Source: Sceloporus undulatus (lineage: Eukaryota; Chordata; Lepidosauria; Squamata; Phrynosomatidae). Taken from it: a stretch of 64,000 nucleotides of DNA. The DNA is taken from NCBI RefSeq assembly GCF_019175285.1, contig NC_056528.1, positions 49,145,749-49,209,748 of the forward strand, written 5' to 3'. The notes below the pieces were generated by a model, which made no database searches, was not told where the DNA came from, and was given only the letters and a program-made list of their open reading frames with translations. A program made the position numbers and the translations under genes. This document shows positions 36,884 through 46,895 of this stretch, piece by piece (position 1 is the first letter of the stretch; each line of letters begins with the position of its first letter).

Positions 36884-37045
36884 TTTATTAAGTTTTGGGT
36901 ACAGGCTTTTGGAAACATGCATTGGACACAAATCTGTCTTGCAAACAGCGTCTTCCATTCCAGAAGCATTCAGAGGTCTCCGTTGCTGTTTCATCCGAAT
37001 TATTACACAAAAGCAGTCATACAATATTTACACTTTTAAAAAAGG
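36884..37045 (-). terminator. Unit G conserved 3'-end block with AATAAA
   Basis: AATAAA on - at 36889-36884. The + strand tggaaacatgcattggacac, acaaaagcagtcatacaata and acttttaaaaaaggttagc match the family block. It lies 1.44 kb after the unit G stop, within the usual range of 0.95-1.85 kb. Confidence 0.55.
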
Positions 37046-37517
37046 TTAGCAGGTGGGATATAATACCCGACAGCGGCGGTACTCAAATATGGTCCTCCTA
37101 TGGTTTTTGATTTCAGTTCCCAGAATCCATGACTATGGGCCAAGCTAGCTGGGACTTTCTGGGGGTTGATGTTCAAAGTGCATGGAAGACAAAATCTTGA
37201 GAACCACTGCCCTACTCTTCTCCTTGGTTTAAAGAATAGAAAAATCAAGTAGAGAAGTCCCATAATAGCATTGTTCGTAGTTAAAATATTTTCAAGGATA
37301 TCCAACCGAGTTTGGAACAGTTAGCTTTGAGGACTACAACTCCCAGAAGTTTTCAGCCATCAGTGTTTAGATGGGGAATAGGAGGTTGCTGTAGTTCCAA
37401 AAAGCTAATTTTCCCAAGCTCTGCATCTACCCCAGGAGAGAAGATACCAAAGCACCAATGTGATATTGTTCATCATTGACAACTTGTTATGAGTTTCCTT
37501 TCCAGAGAGATACATAC

Positions 37518-37745
37518 TATTTTCCATCAGGGTCAGAGTCAGGTTGCTCAGAGTTTGAGAAGCGTCTTCAGCTTCAGAGTCAGAAAAGTGCCTCAGCTTC
37601 AGGTCTCTTCTGGAGAGGTCAGAGGAAGAGATGAAACTCTTAGTTCTTGGAGACACAAAGGTCGAGGTGAAGCATCCCAACTTCTTTCCCTACAACCTTC
37701 TCCAAACTGGCCACCTTGGGTGGGTTGGGCTATACATATATATAG
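37518..37745 (-). other. Doubtful first exon or promoter remnant inside the unit G 3' region
   Basis: On the - strand a TATA-like stretch (37745-37728, CTATATATATGTATAGCCC) is followed by an open frame without ATG (residues ...FSDSEAEDASQTLSNLTLTLMEN). It ends at a GTATGT donor after 37518 in phase 1, the family phase. It could be a decayed first exon of unit F or of a lost unit. Against this, it lies upstream of the presumed unit G poly(A) signal at 36884 and has no signal peptide. Confidence 0.2.
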
Positions 37746-38331
37746 CCCATCATTGTGTGTCAGAGGGGCCTTTGGATGAGGATAGTGGGGTTTAGAGTCT
37801 TCAAGCTGCTAGGTTGGTGGAGATGAGGACTATATTGTGCATAAGGGGGCATACTCATTTCTCTCCAAGGAGTTGGATGGGATGAATCCTTCCTCACCAG
37901 TCCTTATCAAAACAGGCCAGAGCTTTGTCTGGGAAGAAACCATGAAGGACCACATTGAACGAGTGGAGCACTACATTTAAAAGCAGCAGGTCAAAACATA
38001 CAAACGAGTAAGAAATTAATACAGGGTTGTACTTTCACAGCTGTCCCCCAAAACAGGACTGGAGAACCTGAGGCCTTCCAGACATTGCTAGACTAAAACT
38101 CCCATCATCACAGGTCCATCAATGTCTGGAGGAAGGCCGAGTTCTCCAGTGTTGCCTTTGTCTGTTCTTTAAGAGCTGGATCTCCAAACTCAACCCACGG
38201 TTAAAGGCAATCAACTTTGCATTCCTTTCCAAAGGTCGGTGAACCCCAACTCCCATCAACACCCAAATCCAAGAAAGATGATGGGACTTGCAGTCCAGTG
38301 ACCTCTGTTTGGACTAGAGTTATGGTTCCAT

Positions 38332-39676
38332 TCACAAGGCAGGCTCCAAGTCAGGGAGGTCTCTGTCTGGTGGAACCTCTGGAGGTGAGATGACCACTTC
38401 ATCTCTAGAGGCCCCACCACTTGCACAATGATGGCACTGGATGATATGCGCGCCTTCTAACGCAGGAGAGAAGTCACTGGGGCCTTGAGGGCCCTCAGCA
38501 CCAGGTGTCCGTGGATCTGTACTTTCAGTGGCACCGTCAAAGACGTGATAGTTGACGACCGAGAACGCCGAAGGATCAAGTTGGTCCTGCTGGATCTGCT
38601 GGATCTCCAGGACCTGCTGCTGCTGCTGGAGGCAGGATCTCAGACAGGTTCGGATTTGGGCATAGAAGAAGAAGATCCCCACAGAGATGAGCGCAATGCT
38701 TGCTATGATGATGAAAACCAAGACTGTGCGCCAATTATCTAGAAAGAGAAGAAAACCAAAGCCACGCATTAGGATATGTTCTTCTTGTTGTGTGCCTTCA
38801 AGTCATTTCTGACTTGTGGTAACCCTAAGGCTAACCTATCATCATCATCATCATCTCCTCTTATCTGCCTCTCTCCATGGATCATGAAGTTATCTGGGGA
38901 TGAGAGCATATTACTCAGTTGAGGTCACCCCCATGGGCTTCCATGGTTGAAAAAGGAACCAACCCCCTGATCTCCAGAATCGTAGCCTAGCACCCAAACC
39001 ACTACACCACTCTGTCCTTCATGATTATTATTACATATCCACCAACATTTCACAGATGTAAACCAGGACCCACATGGCCAAACCACATCGGAATGGGGTC
39101 AAGATGGCCAAGGTTATTAGAGAAGACAAACTCCTAAGCTAGGAGAGGTTGCAGCAGTTTGTTTTTGCCCAAGCTTCTGGGAATAGCTAGATTCTTTCTC
39201 TCCATATTGCACAAGCTACTTTGGCACTTTCTGCTCAGTTTGCACCAACTGAAGTAGGCTGTGGACAAAGGGGGAAAGTGGGAGGAAAAGCAAGCCAACC
39301 TCTTTGTTGCAGGTAGTCTCAAAGGTGCTACAAGATCTCTCTACATACATCCCAGGATCGCATGGGATGTAACCGTGGCAGCCAAAGTGGCGTCAAGCTG
39401 CAATACTTCTCAAGTGCAGATGCACCCTACTATAAACCCTCCAAGTGAAAGCTGCTCACCCCGGGGGCCAGAGGAAGGCAAGGTGGTCTCCTCCTCCTGT
39501 TGGCATGGCCCTGGGTCCAAAGGGCTCTCTCCACAGGGCCTGCCTTGGCAGGACTCCAGGCAAGATGGGCCAGGCTCCGTCCTGCCCTGGAGGAGAAGGC
39601 CAAGAGGAAGCACAGAGAAGGCCAAGAGGAAGCACAGAGGGGGTCCTCCTCTCAGGCTGGAAGACACTGGCCTCAT
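38332..39676 (-). CDS. Unit G: Shisa-like membrane protein with altered short ectodomain
   Basis: Exons 39676-39460 (72 codons + 1 nt, donor GTGAGC) and 38738-38332 (acceptor TTCTAG), phase 1, about 207 aa. The first ATG in the open frame is 39676; an upstream open stretch has no ATG. The signal peptide (MRPVSSSLRGGPPLCFLLAF...) has a hydrophobic core made by a perfect 22-bp tandem duplication. The ectodomain is only about 40 residues but has four Cys (S-C-L-E-S-C-Q-G-R-P-C, G-P-C), not in the Shisa arrangement. TM about 78-98 (VLVFIIIASIALISVGIFFF). The tail begins with Q-rich, probably coiled-coil sequence (CLQQQQQVLEIQQIQQDQ), contains Y-H-V-F (a Tyr-based sorting type) and ends EPAL. Promoter and 3' block match the family. 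Confidence 0.66.
38785..39015 (-). mobile_element. Sauria-SINE-like copy in the unit G intron
   Basis: ttgttgtgtgccttcaagtc, then a diverged body and cacccaaaccactacaccac. Confidence 0.6.
39593..39636 (-). repeat. Perfect 2 x 22-bp duplication in the unit G signal peptide
   Basis: The 22-bp word 39593-39614 is repeated exactly at 39615-39636. As 22 is not a multiple of three, the two copies are read in different frames; both give hydrophobic residues (LCFLLAF, SVLPLGLLL) that form the signal-peptide core. Confidence 0.85.
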
Positions 39677-39790
39677 TGGGAGCCCTCCAAGACTGCTCCA
39701 AAGGCAATCCGACCCGTAGGACAAGGCAGCTGGAACTAAAAGCACACCAAGGAAGGAAGGAAGGAGCTCCCAGCCCAATTCTGACCTGCC

Positions 39791-39852
39791 TTTATCAGGG
39801 GATGGAGAGCCTTTCCTCCTCCAAGAGGCTGCAGAAGTAATGGCCCCGATCC
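39791..39852 (-). promoter_or_regulatory. Unit G promoter: TATA-like box plus GGATCGGGGCCA element
   Basis: CTGATAAAGG near 39798-39789, 115 bp before the ATG at 39676. The + strand has tggccccgatcc at 39841-39852, 44 bp upstream. The spacing supports the ATG choice. Confidence 0.5.
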
Positions 39853-40082
39853 CTGGTCATGCCCAGACCCCTTTCTCTCTCTCCTCTCCAGACCAGCACC
39901 CTCCTGTCTGGCCACGGACCCATACACACACACACACACACACACTGCAGTATGAGTTTATATATCTAGAGAGAAATATCTATATCTATATACATATACT
40001 GTACTTCCATCCATATATATCTAGAGAGAGAGAGAGAAACAAGCTTGCTCCATCTTCAATATGTAAATATAGTCATATGGAG

Positions 40083-40118
<36 letters not shown>

Positions 40119-40377
40119 AGAGAGTGTGTGTGTAGAGAGAGAGAGAATGGAGCCTCAATAGGACTCACTAGATAGATTTCAATACAGTATATAGATTTAA
40201 ATCTCTCTATATAGTTATATATATAGTCATATTGAGGATGGAGCCTCAATATGACTCAATATATAGTCATGAACTCTGCTGGAAGGAAGGGAAAAAAGGG
40301 AGAGAAGCAGCTTCCTGGTGACCCTGAGTTTCATGGCTGGAACTATGCTTGGAAGGAAAGCAGGAAAGAAAGGCTTC

Positions 40378-40600
40378 ATTCACACTGCAGGAATAATCCA
40401 GGTCGACACCACTTTAATTGCCCTGGCTCAAAGGTTTGGAATTCTGGGAAGTGTAGTTTTGTGTGACATTGAGCTTTCTCTTTCAGAGAGAGCTCTGGTG
40501 CCATAAGGGACTCCCATTCCCAGAATTTCATAGCACTGAGCCAGGGCAGTTAAAGTGGTGTCAACCTGGACTATTTCTGCAGTGCGGATGCAGCCAAAGA
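40378..40600. mobile_element. Palindromic MITE (gcagtgtag / accactttaa family)
   Basis: cactgcaggaataatccagg at one end and ctggactatttctgcagtg at the other, with ggcagttaaagtggtgtc inside. Degraded copies of this very common family occur at about 7095-7285, 12290-12345, 13090-13290, 13955-14120, 32770-33000, 47225-47440, 48255-48635, 50680-50835, 59580-60010 and 62945-63150. Confidence 0.7.
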
Positions 40601-40805
40601 AAGATCCAGGGAGACCCCAGTTTCATGATTGGAACTAGTCTGTTGTCCTTTGGACATGTCATGAGATGATGGGACAAATGCTGCTTGGAAAGTGGTAAGA
40701 AGAGAGGAAAAACTCCACCATAAGTACATTGACTCCATCATGGAAGTCACCATGATTGCTCTGAATTTGCAAGACCTGAGCAGATCAGCTGATGATGATT
40801 TCATC
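40590..40805 (+). mobile_element. Bov-B (RTE) LINE 3' fragment
   Basis: ctttggacatgtcatgagat encodes F-G-H-V-M-R, followed by residues like YIDSIMEVTMIALNLQDLSR, the end of RTE ORF2. Confidence 0.65.
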
Positions 40806-41190
40806 CAGAAACAACCCTGACCAGAAGATTCCCATCAGAGATCAGGAGTCTGTGGTTGGGATCTTGTTGGTTACTTCCAAGTAGATCCTTTCAATCAGCT
40901 CTTGGACAATGGTAAAGCCCATTGATTCAGTCAATCTATCCAAGTCAAGACTTAGAACAGGATTTAGACCACATAAATACTTCCCTTGGATATGCCTTTT
41001 TTTAGCACCAGTGGCTGGTTGCTCTCATGCCAATGCAGTTGTCAATATATAGATCTATTGTGAATATATAGGTTTTTCACTTGGGCTTTAAAGGACCTCT
41101 CCAGAGTACTGAAGTCTATTCCTGAATAGACCTGGCAGCTTTGGGAAGCTCCTTTCAAGCTGGCCAAAACCTGGGATATAGGTTCACCAT

Positions 41191-41556
41191 CAAGAATGGG
41201 GGGAAAGAGTTAGGTATTTGCAAAAAGTATTACAAACTATGACAAGGATATCAAAAATGCAAATCTAATATTCAAATTGCAATAAAACAACCATACAGCA
41301 TGAACGCTAAACTTTCCATAGACACATAAAATGCATTTTCAGGACTTGCAGAGTTGCAGAAACTGATAATTATTAATTCCAATGAGTATTGGACTTTGGT
41401 TTCGATGACATGCATTTTATGTTTCTGTGGAAAGTGTAGCGTTCGTGGTGTGTGATTGTTTTATTGCAATTTGAATCTTAGATATACAGTACATTTTCGA
41501 TATCCTTGCCATAGTTACTTTTTACAAATACCTAACTCCTTTTTTCCATTCTTGTT
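41191..41556. mobile_element. Palindromic MITE with about 140-bp arms
   Basis: The arms start caagaatggggg/aaagagttaggtatttgc and end gcaaatacctaactcc.../ccattcttg. Matching internal words on both arms include gcaataaaacaa / ttgttttattgc. It lies in the 5' flank between units G and H. Confidence 0.75.
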
Positions 41557-41959
41557 GAAACCACGTTAGGTACAATACCTTTTTGTTGCTATTATAGATT
41601 CACCATTAACCTGAGCCACTGCTGCTTCCCATTGTTTTCTGGGTGCCCAAAGGAAACTGAACTTGGCTGAAGGCCTGTGGACCTTTTCCAGAAGTGTCTC
41701 CACTTGTGAACAGAGATTCTTCACCATGATCCAGACCCAACATTGTGTTTCTTCCACCACTTCCCTTGCTTCCTATGATCTCACAGGAGAGCATTAGTCA
41801 GTGCTCCTCTGAAACATGCTCAGCCTTAAGAGCACTGTTTGCAGACTTTGGACCTCCCATCAGCCATCATCTTTAACTACTTACCCTCTTGGTACAATTC
41901 CACACCTCAATCCCATTCAAAGATGAACCAAACCTTGTCAAGGAAACCCAATCTCAGTT

Positions 41960-42155
41960 TTTATTAATTCAATACATAGATTTTAAAAGCACGAACTGTC
42001 GACACATGTCAAAATGCAAGCTAAAAACAATTCTGGACACCCCGAAAAGCATTCCTTCCAGGAGGCACACATTGCCCCTGGGCTGCTTCATGTTTTTGGG
42101 GTAACACAGAGAATCAATCGTACAAATTTGAAGTTTAAAAAAGAGTTGGAAGAGA
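41960..42155 (-). terminator. Unit H conserved 3'-end block with AATAAA
   Basis: AATAAA on - at 41965-41960. The + strand acatgtcaaaatgcaagcta, aaacaattctggacacccc and gaagtttaaaaaagagttgg are diverged block elements. It lies 1.41 kb after the stop. Confidence 0.52.
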
Positions 42156-42803
42156 GCTGTTCAGATCCATGAAAAGGCAGATCTGCCCATCCAAGGAAAG
42201 TCTAAGGTAGTTGCTCCATGCCTTTGGAAACCGTTTGCACATGATTCCTCCTCTTTTACCAGCATTGTGGACACAATACTATCTGTCTTTAGAGAAGGGA
42301 TGGGAGTCATGTGGCCTTGCAGATGTTTTTGGACTTCAGCTCCCAGCAGCCTGGTCAGCTTGCCCAAAAACTGGGAGTTGCAATCCAGGATCATCTGGAG
42401 GGCCACAGTTTTCTGCCCCTGATTTAGGCATGGAGCATTTTTAGTTCAGTCTTAGACAGGTCCTTTTACGTGTCACGTTTTAGGGATAAAGCTCCAAATA
42501 ACTCGTGCCAGGTAGACCCCAAAACCAACAAAGAGAGGCATTATCAAGGACAGTCCTGAGAACTGGATTTCAGTGGCCAACTGGGAAGAGAGGAAAAACC
42601 CCTATCGCTCCATGAGGCAGTCCCTGTCTTAAAAACAATGATGCATAAACAGCCATCTTGCAAGCAAACACTGAGTGACAATGGTCCTCAAGGAATGTTT
42701 CTATCAGGCTTTCCCATCATAGTGTCCTCCAGATGTTTTGAATCCGCAGCTCCCATCAGCCACTGCCAGCATGGAGAGTGGTCAGAGAAGATGGCAATGG
42801 CGG

Positions 42804-42807
<4 letters not shown>

Positions 42808-42847
<40 letters not shown>
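42808..42847. repeat. (TA)n microsatellite
   Basis: About 20 TA units in the unit H 3' UTR. Confidence 0.95.
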
Positions 42848-42849
<2 letters not shown>

Positions 42850-43370
42850 ACAGCATTAGGTTGTGGACTGTCACAGTTTGTGAGGATCAAGCCTGAAACA
42901 GAGTTCATATGTTGAGCGGGATGCAACACACACTCTGTGTTTACACTACAGAGCTATGATGGTCTGCTATCACTTTGACTGCTACAGACTTATAGATTTC
43001 TGGGATTTGTAGTATGGTGAGAGACTTACTACTGCACTTCAGGAGAGTGGCGCAGAACAATGATTCTCAAACTTTTAGTCCTTCCGCAACCATGAGATCT
43101 CTGGGAGTTCAAAGCATTTGGAGAAAGAACCACTGGACTTGTAACTGTCCAGAAGAGTCCTCAACACCAAACTACAAATCCCATGAGGCCTAATAGTCAA
43201 AGCAGTGCCGAATTGCTGTCGACGTGTAGCGTGGATATACTCTTAAAAGTGACATTGCTGGTTGATTCAGATCCTCAATGCTAAAAAAAGAAAGTACATG
43301 GGATGCCACCGTTTGCAGGTTTTGGAAAGTCTTAGTGTTTCTGTACATCCCTGGTCTACTGACTGTTCGC

Positions 43371-44849
43371 TTACACCGACGATTCTGCTTCCAAGGAAGA
43401 ATCTAAAACTTGGATGGGAACGTTTCTATGCACCAAGGACCCAGCGCCAGCTTCACCTCCTGGATTTTCGGGATTCCCAAGGCAGATGTACTCTTTGGGT
43501 GAAGGGACAGGTTCCTCCCAGGTTCTTGGGGAGTCTTCCTCTGCAAACGACGGCAGTGGACTGTCTGAATACAATGGTGGTAGGACATCATACGAACAGT
43601 CCAGGATGAGCGATGGGGAGGAAGGAGGACGGCGGTAGACACCTCTCAACCGTATCCAACCCTGGTTGATGTAGGCAACCACATCTGCAGTCCTGAAGGC
43701 TCCTCCTCGGTTCCAGAAGCAGTAGAGACAAACCATGCAAACTAGGACAGTGGCAGCGGTCAGGATGATAAACAAACTCACCAGCCACAAGTCTGAAGAT
43801 AGGAGACAAGGCCAGGGTTAGCAAAGACCCCAAATCCCCCCATCCTCCTGTTCCTTTTGCTTTTCCTATAGGAGCAGCCCACCTCCCCACCTCAACCTCT
43901 GCTGTTGTGCTGCACCTTCAAGTCCTTTCTGACTTGGTGAACCTATCACAGGGTTTTCTTGGCAGGATTGGTGCAGAGGAGGCTTGTTATGGCTTTCCTC
44001 TGAGGCTGAGAGAGTGTGCCTTCTCTAAGCTCTGCTGAAGGTGGAGCAAGACAAGGAGGGAGCTAAATTCAATACAATTCCCAGAATCCATCAACCAAAG
44101 TGAGGGAGCTCTGGGACTCCTAGTTCCTGGGAGAGCAGGGTTAGATTTGCTGCTCGGCCATGAAACCCACTGGGTGACTTTGGGCAAGTCACACTCTCTC
44201 ATCCTCAGGGGAAGGCCATGGCAAACCTTCTCTGAACAAAGCTTGCCTAGAAAACCCCATGATAGGATCACTTTAGGGTAGCCACAATTGGAAAACGACT
44301 TGAAGGTGCCCAACAAAGAAGCCCCCCCCCCCAAGTAACCTCTCCAACCACAGAAAGAAATCAGGAGGTCCAGGTGGAAAATAACAATTATTCTCTGAAG
44401 ATGCCAGTTGCAGATGCTGGCAAAACATCAGGAATAAACTTTTCTAGAACATGGCCACATAGCCCCGGAAAACCCACGAAATACTATGGATGCTGGCCAT
44501 GAAAGCCTTCAACTTCGCAAAATAAGGTCTCTTTGCAAGGCTAGGGATGGGCCTGAACCTGATCCTGACCTGAATGCTGTTGTGGAGGCTGGGAGGTGGG
44601 CCCTTCCTGGGGGCATTGCTGGGGGTCCAGGCGGTCGTCCTCTGAGGAGCAACAGTAGGGTAAACTACAATTCCCGCAGCAGAACTTGGCCTCTATGCCG
44701 TCCCGTCTCCTTGGGCACCAGAAGAGCTTGTCAGGGCCCTCCCAGCTCCGGCAGAGCTCTCCATCCCTCCAAGGCAAGAGGTCATAGTCCTTGTCCTCCT
44801 CCTTGGTACCAGAAAGGAGTAGGAGCAGAGCCCAGCCCAAGGGGACCAT
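43371..44849 (-). CDS. Unit H: Shisa-like membrane protein with 8-Cys ectodomain, PPLY and PDZ-type C-terminus
   Basis: Exons 44849-44570 (93 codons + 1 nt, donor GTCAGG, weaker than the others) and 43792-43371 (acceptor TCTTCAG), phase 1, about 233 aa. Signal peptide MVPLGWALLLLLSG. Acidic stretch, then the Shisa-type domain about 30-80: C-R-S-W, F-W-C-P, F-C-C-G-N-C, Y-C-C, D-R-L-D-P-Q-Q-C. TM about 97-118 (LVSLFIILTAATVLVCMVCLYC). The tail has Y-D-V-L and an adjoining P-P-L-Y (WW ligand), and ends L-E-A-E-S-S-V, a class I PDZ-type end. The last 28 residues match unit I (shared G-S-L-V-H-R, V-P-x-Q), so H and I look like sister duplicates. If the donor is skipped, the frame reads a few residues to a stop and would give a secreted form without TM. 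Confidence 0.82.
43910..44325. mobile_element. Inverted pair of Sauria-SINE-like copies in the unit H intron
   Basis: Reverse part 43910-44030 (ctgctgttgtgctgcacctt) and forward copy 44130-44325 (ttgggcaagtcacactctct; gaaaacgacttgaaggtgcc). Confidence 0.65.
44395..44515 (+). mobile_element. Penelope-like element tail just downstream of the unit H first exon
   Basis: tctctgaagatgccagttgc, acatggccacatagccccgg and ggatgctggccatgaaagcc, the same tail as at 52400-52490. It lies in the unit H intron. Confidence 0.6.
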
Positions 44850-44920
44850 GGTCTTTTCTTCACTTCCAAAACACTCCAAGAACCTGGCCACACGCCCTGC
44901 AACTGCCAGCCTTCCTTTCT

Positions 44921-44996
44921 GGGCTTTGTAGCTCATTAAGGACCAAGACGAGGCCCAGGAGGGAATTGGCCTCAGCTGGGCTATTGGTCCCAATCC
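44921..44996 (-). promoter_or_regulatory. Unit H promoter: degenerate TATA (CTACAAAG) plus family element
   Basis: GCTACAAAGCCC at 44932-44921, aligned with the CTATAAAGCCC of unit I, 80 bp before the ATG. The + strand has ctcagctgggctattggtcc from 44971, the family element at 41 bp spacing. A run ctcccatcatcc lies further upstream, also present at unit I and at the orphan promoter. Confidence 0.5.
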
Positions 44997-44999
44997 CAG

Positions 45000-46000
45000 C
45001 CCCAAGAGGGACCTCTCCCACCATCCTCGCCTCTCCAGCTAGGATTGACCTCTCCCATCATCCTCACTTCCCCCGGCCTTTCAATGTATGCAAAAGGGAT
45101 CGTGCGGCACCTTTGAGACCAAGTGTGCAAAAGACGTTGTACAGTAATAGCAAGAGCTTTCATAGACTTAGATCTACCTCCTCAGATGTTCGCTCCATGC
45201 ATCAGAGGAAGTACGGAAGCTGATGCTGCCACTACTTTTGCAGAGTTAGCTTCAAAGGGTGCTGCAAGATCCCTTTGCAGACTGAGATATCCCAGAAAAC
45301 ATCCAGGGGTAGCCGCGTTGGCAATATAGCAAATCCAATAATGTCCAAATATGCACAAAATACAATGTTGTAGACCAAAATGCACAGTATACAATGTTGA
45401 AAGCTTTTGAAGCTCCACTGGCTTCTTCATCCTGCATGCAGGCTTCTTGAGAAATTCAGTGTCCTCCGCCTGCAAAGGGACCTGTGGCCTCACAAAGGAT
45501 GGAGATGTATTGGATTGCAAAGGCAGTATCTTTTTTTTGTGTTGCAAATGGATGCTAAATTTCTTGGATTTTGAGAATCAACCAGGAGCCACAAGGCCAG
45601 GAGGAGGTGCAAGCTTGCAAGATATATCCCTCCATACCCTCTAGACTGAGAACAAAACACAGGCCTAGGACTAACATCTTCCTTCCCCCCCCTCCTGTAT
45701 GGTTTTTAAACCTGATGAAGAATCCAGTAGCTCTCCAAAAGCTTGCAAAATGTACATAGTGCATTTTGGTAGATCTAATAAATGTATCATGGTTTGGTGA
45801 GTTTTGGATGTTATTGGCTTTGATATGTTCCAGAACAAAATGTCTAGGTCTCCAAATTCTACCTTTAAAATGGCCCTAACTCCTTGGAGCCCTGATTTCT
45901 ATAATGGCTTTCTAATGCCTACTCAAGAAGTAAGGGCACTTTCGGTGATCAAACAGACATTTTACAACAGACCACAGCTGCAAACCCTCTCCCGTCTTGC
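45000..46000. other. Spacer upstream of unit H, possible relic unit
   Basis: Holds a foldback repeat (45090-45285) and the unclassified repeat at 45690-45790, downstream of the orphan promoter. No exon with a Shisa domain or signal peptide is recognisable. Confidence 0.45.
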
Positions 46001-46115
46001 CTTTATATCCTAAGAGTTTCACCTTGGGAAGGGGATGATGGGCATTGGACCTCAGCTGGCCTGGCCCCGCTTCAAGTCTGTGGAAGCTCCAAGACAGGGT
46101 TGCCTCTCCCATCAT
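46001..46115 (-). promoter_or_regulatory. Orphan family-type promoter between units H and I
   Basis: GGATATAAAGGC at 46010-45999, the element ctcagctggcctggccccgc at 46051-46070 (43 bp spacing), and ctcccatcattc at about 46104. All three blocks of the unit I promoter occur in order and spacing, but no signal-peptide exon with a Shisa domain follows in 45000-46000. It is probably the relic of a tenth unit, or a promoter for a non-coding transcript. Confidence 0.45.
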
Positions 46116-46384
46116 TCTTGCCTTTGCCTGATGGGACCTCAATAGATCCATCTATTAAATGGCCTTGTCTCTTTGTGTTCTGTAACGACATCTTTACGAG
46201 GCATACTCAGGGGCTCTTTCACTTCTAAGCGCAGTGATTTCCAAACCTTGGTCCTCCAAATGTTTTGGACTTCAGCTCCCAAAAGCCCCAATCAGCTTGG
46301 CCATCTGTCAGGAATTCTGGGAGCTGAAGTCCCAAACATCTGCAGGACTAAAGTTTGGGAACCACTGTCTAAGTGGTTAAATTT

Positions 46385-46600
46385 ATTGTGCGTCTTCAGG
46401 TCAATTCTGACTTATGGCGACCATAAGGTGAACATATCATGGGACTTTCTTTCTTGGCAATATTTGTTCAGATTGCCTTTGCGTTCCTCTGAAGCTGAGA
46501 GAGTGTGACTTGCCCATGGGTTTCCATGGCCAAGTGGGGATTTGAACCTTGGTCTTCAGTGTTGTAGTCCAATGTTCAAACCACTATGCTATGTGGGCTC
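46385..46600 (-). mobile_element. Sauria-SINE-like copy
   Basis: attgtgcgtcttcaggtcaa, agctgagagagtgtgacttg, gatttgaaccttggtcttca. It lies between the orphan promoter and the unit I 3' end. Confidence 0.68.
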
Positions 46601-46758
46601 TTAAGGGAAACCAACAACTCTCCAAATATTGATCAAGATAGAAAAGTTACAAGAAGCAGCTGTTCACTGAGCACTTAGCACACCGAGGATCCACTCCTGC
46701 AGAACTTCATCTGAACAGACAACTTCAACAGAGGCCAGTCTTAACCTGTTATCTAACT

Positions 46759-46895
46759 TTTATTAGTTACACACATTTACAAGCATGAACATGGCAAGAA
46801 TTTGTGCTAAAAACAGCTCTGAGCATCCTCAAGAGAAATTTTCCTAAAGGAAGCGGGCATCATAGAAATCTCAAATTTTAAAAGGCTTGGGGCGA
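46759..46895 (-). terminator. Unit I conserved 3'-end block with AATAAA
   Basis: AATAAA on - at 46764-46759. The + strand ttacacacatttacaagcat, atttgtgctaaaaacagctc, gagcatcctcaagag and aattttaaaaggcttggggc match units B, C and D. It lies 0.98 kb after the stop. Confidence 0.62.

Larger units (their letters stand above)
39855..41190. other. Spacer between units G and H
   Basis: Low-complexity AC/GT/TA and gagaga tracts (39920-40260), a MITE (40378-40600), a Bov-B piece (40590-40805) and about 400 bp in which I see nothing. Confidence 0.55.

Noticed and set aside
37405-37470. MMNNITLVLWYLLSW on - as a signal peptide
   Set aside because: Hydrophobic but followed by a stop after a few residues, without the TATA spacing seen in the family.
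44486-45223. Open frame of 245 codons on the + strand
   Set aside because: Antisense shadow of the unit H first exon and promoter. It has no domain, and the - strand carries the clear Shisa-type cysteine pattern.
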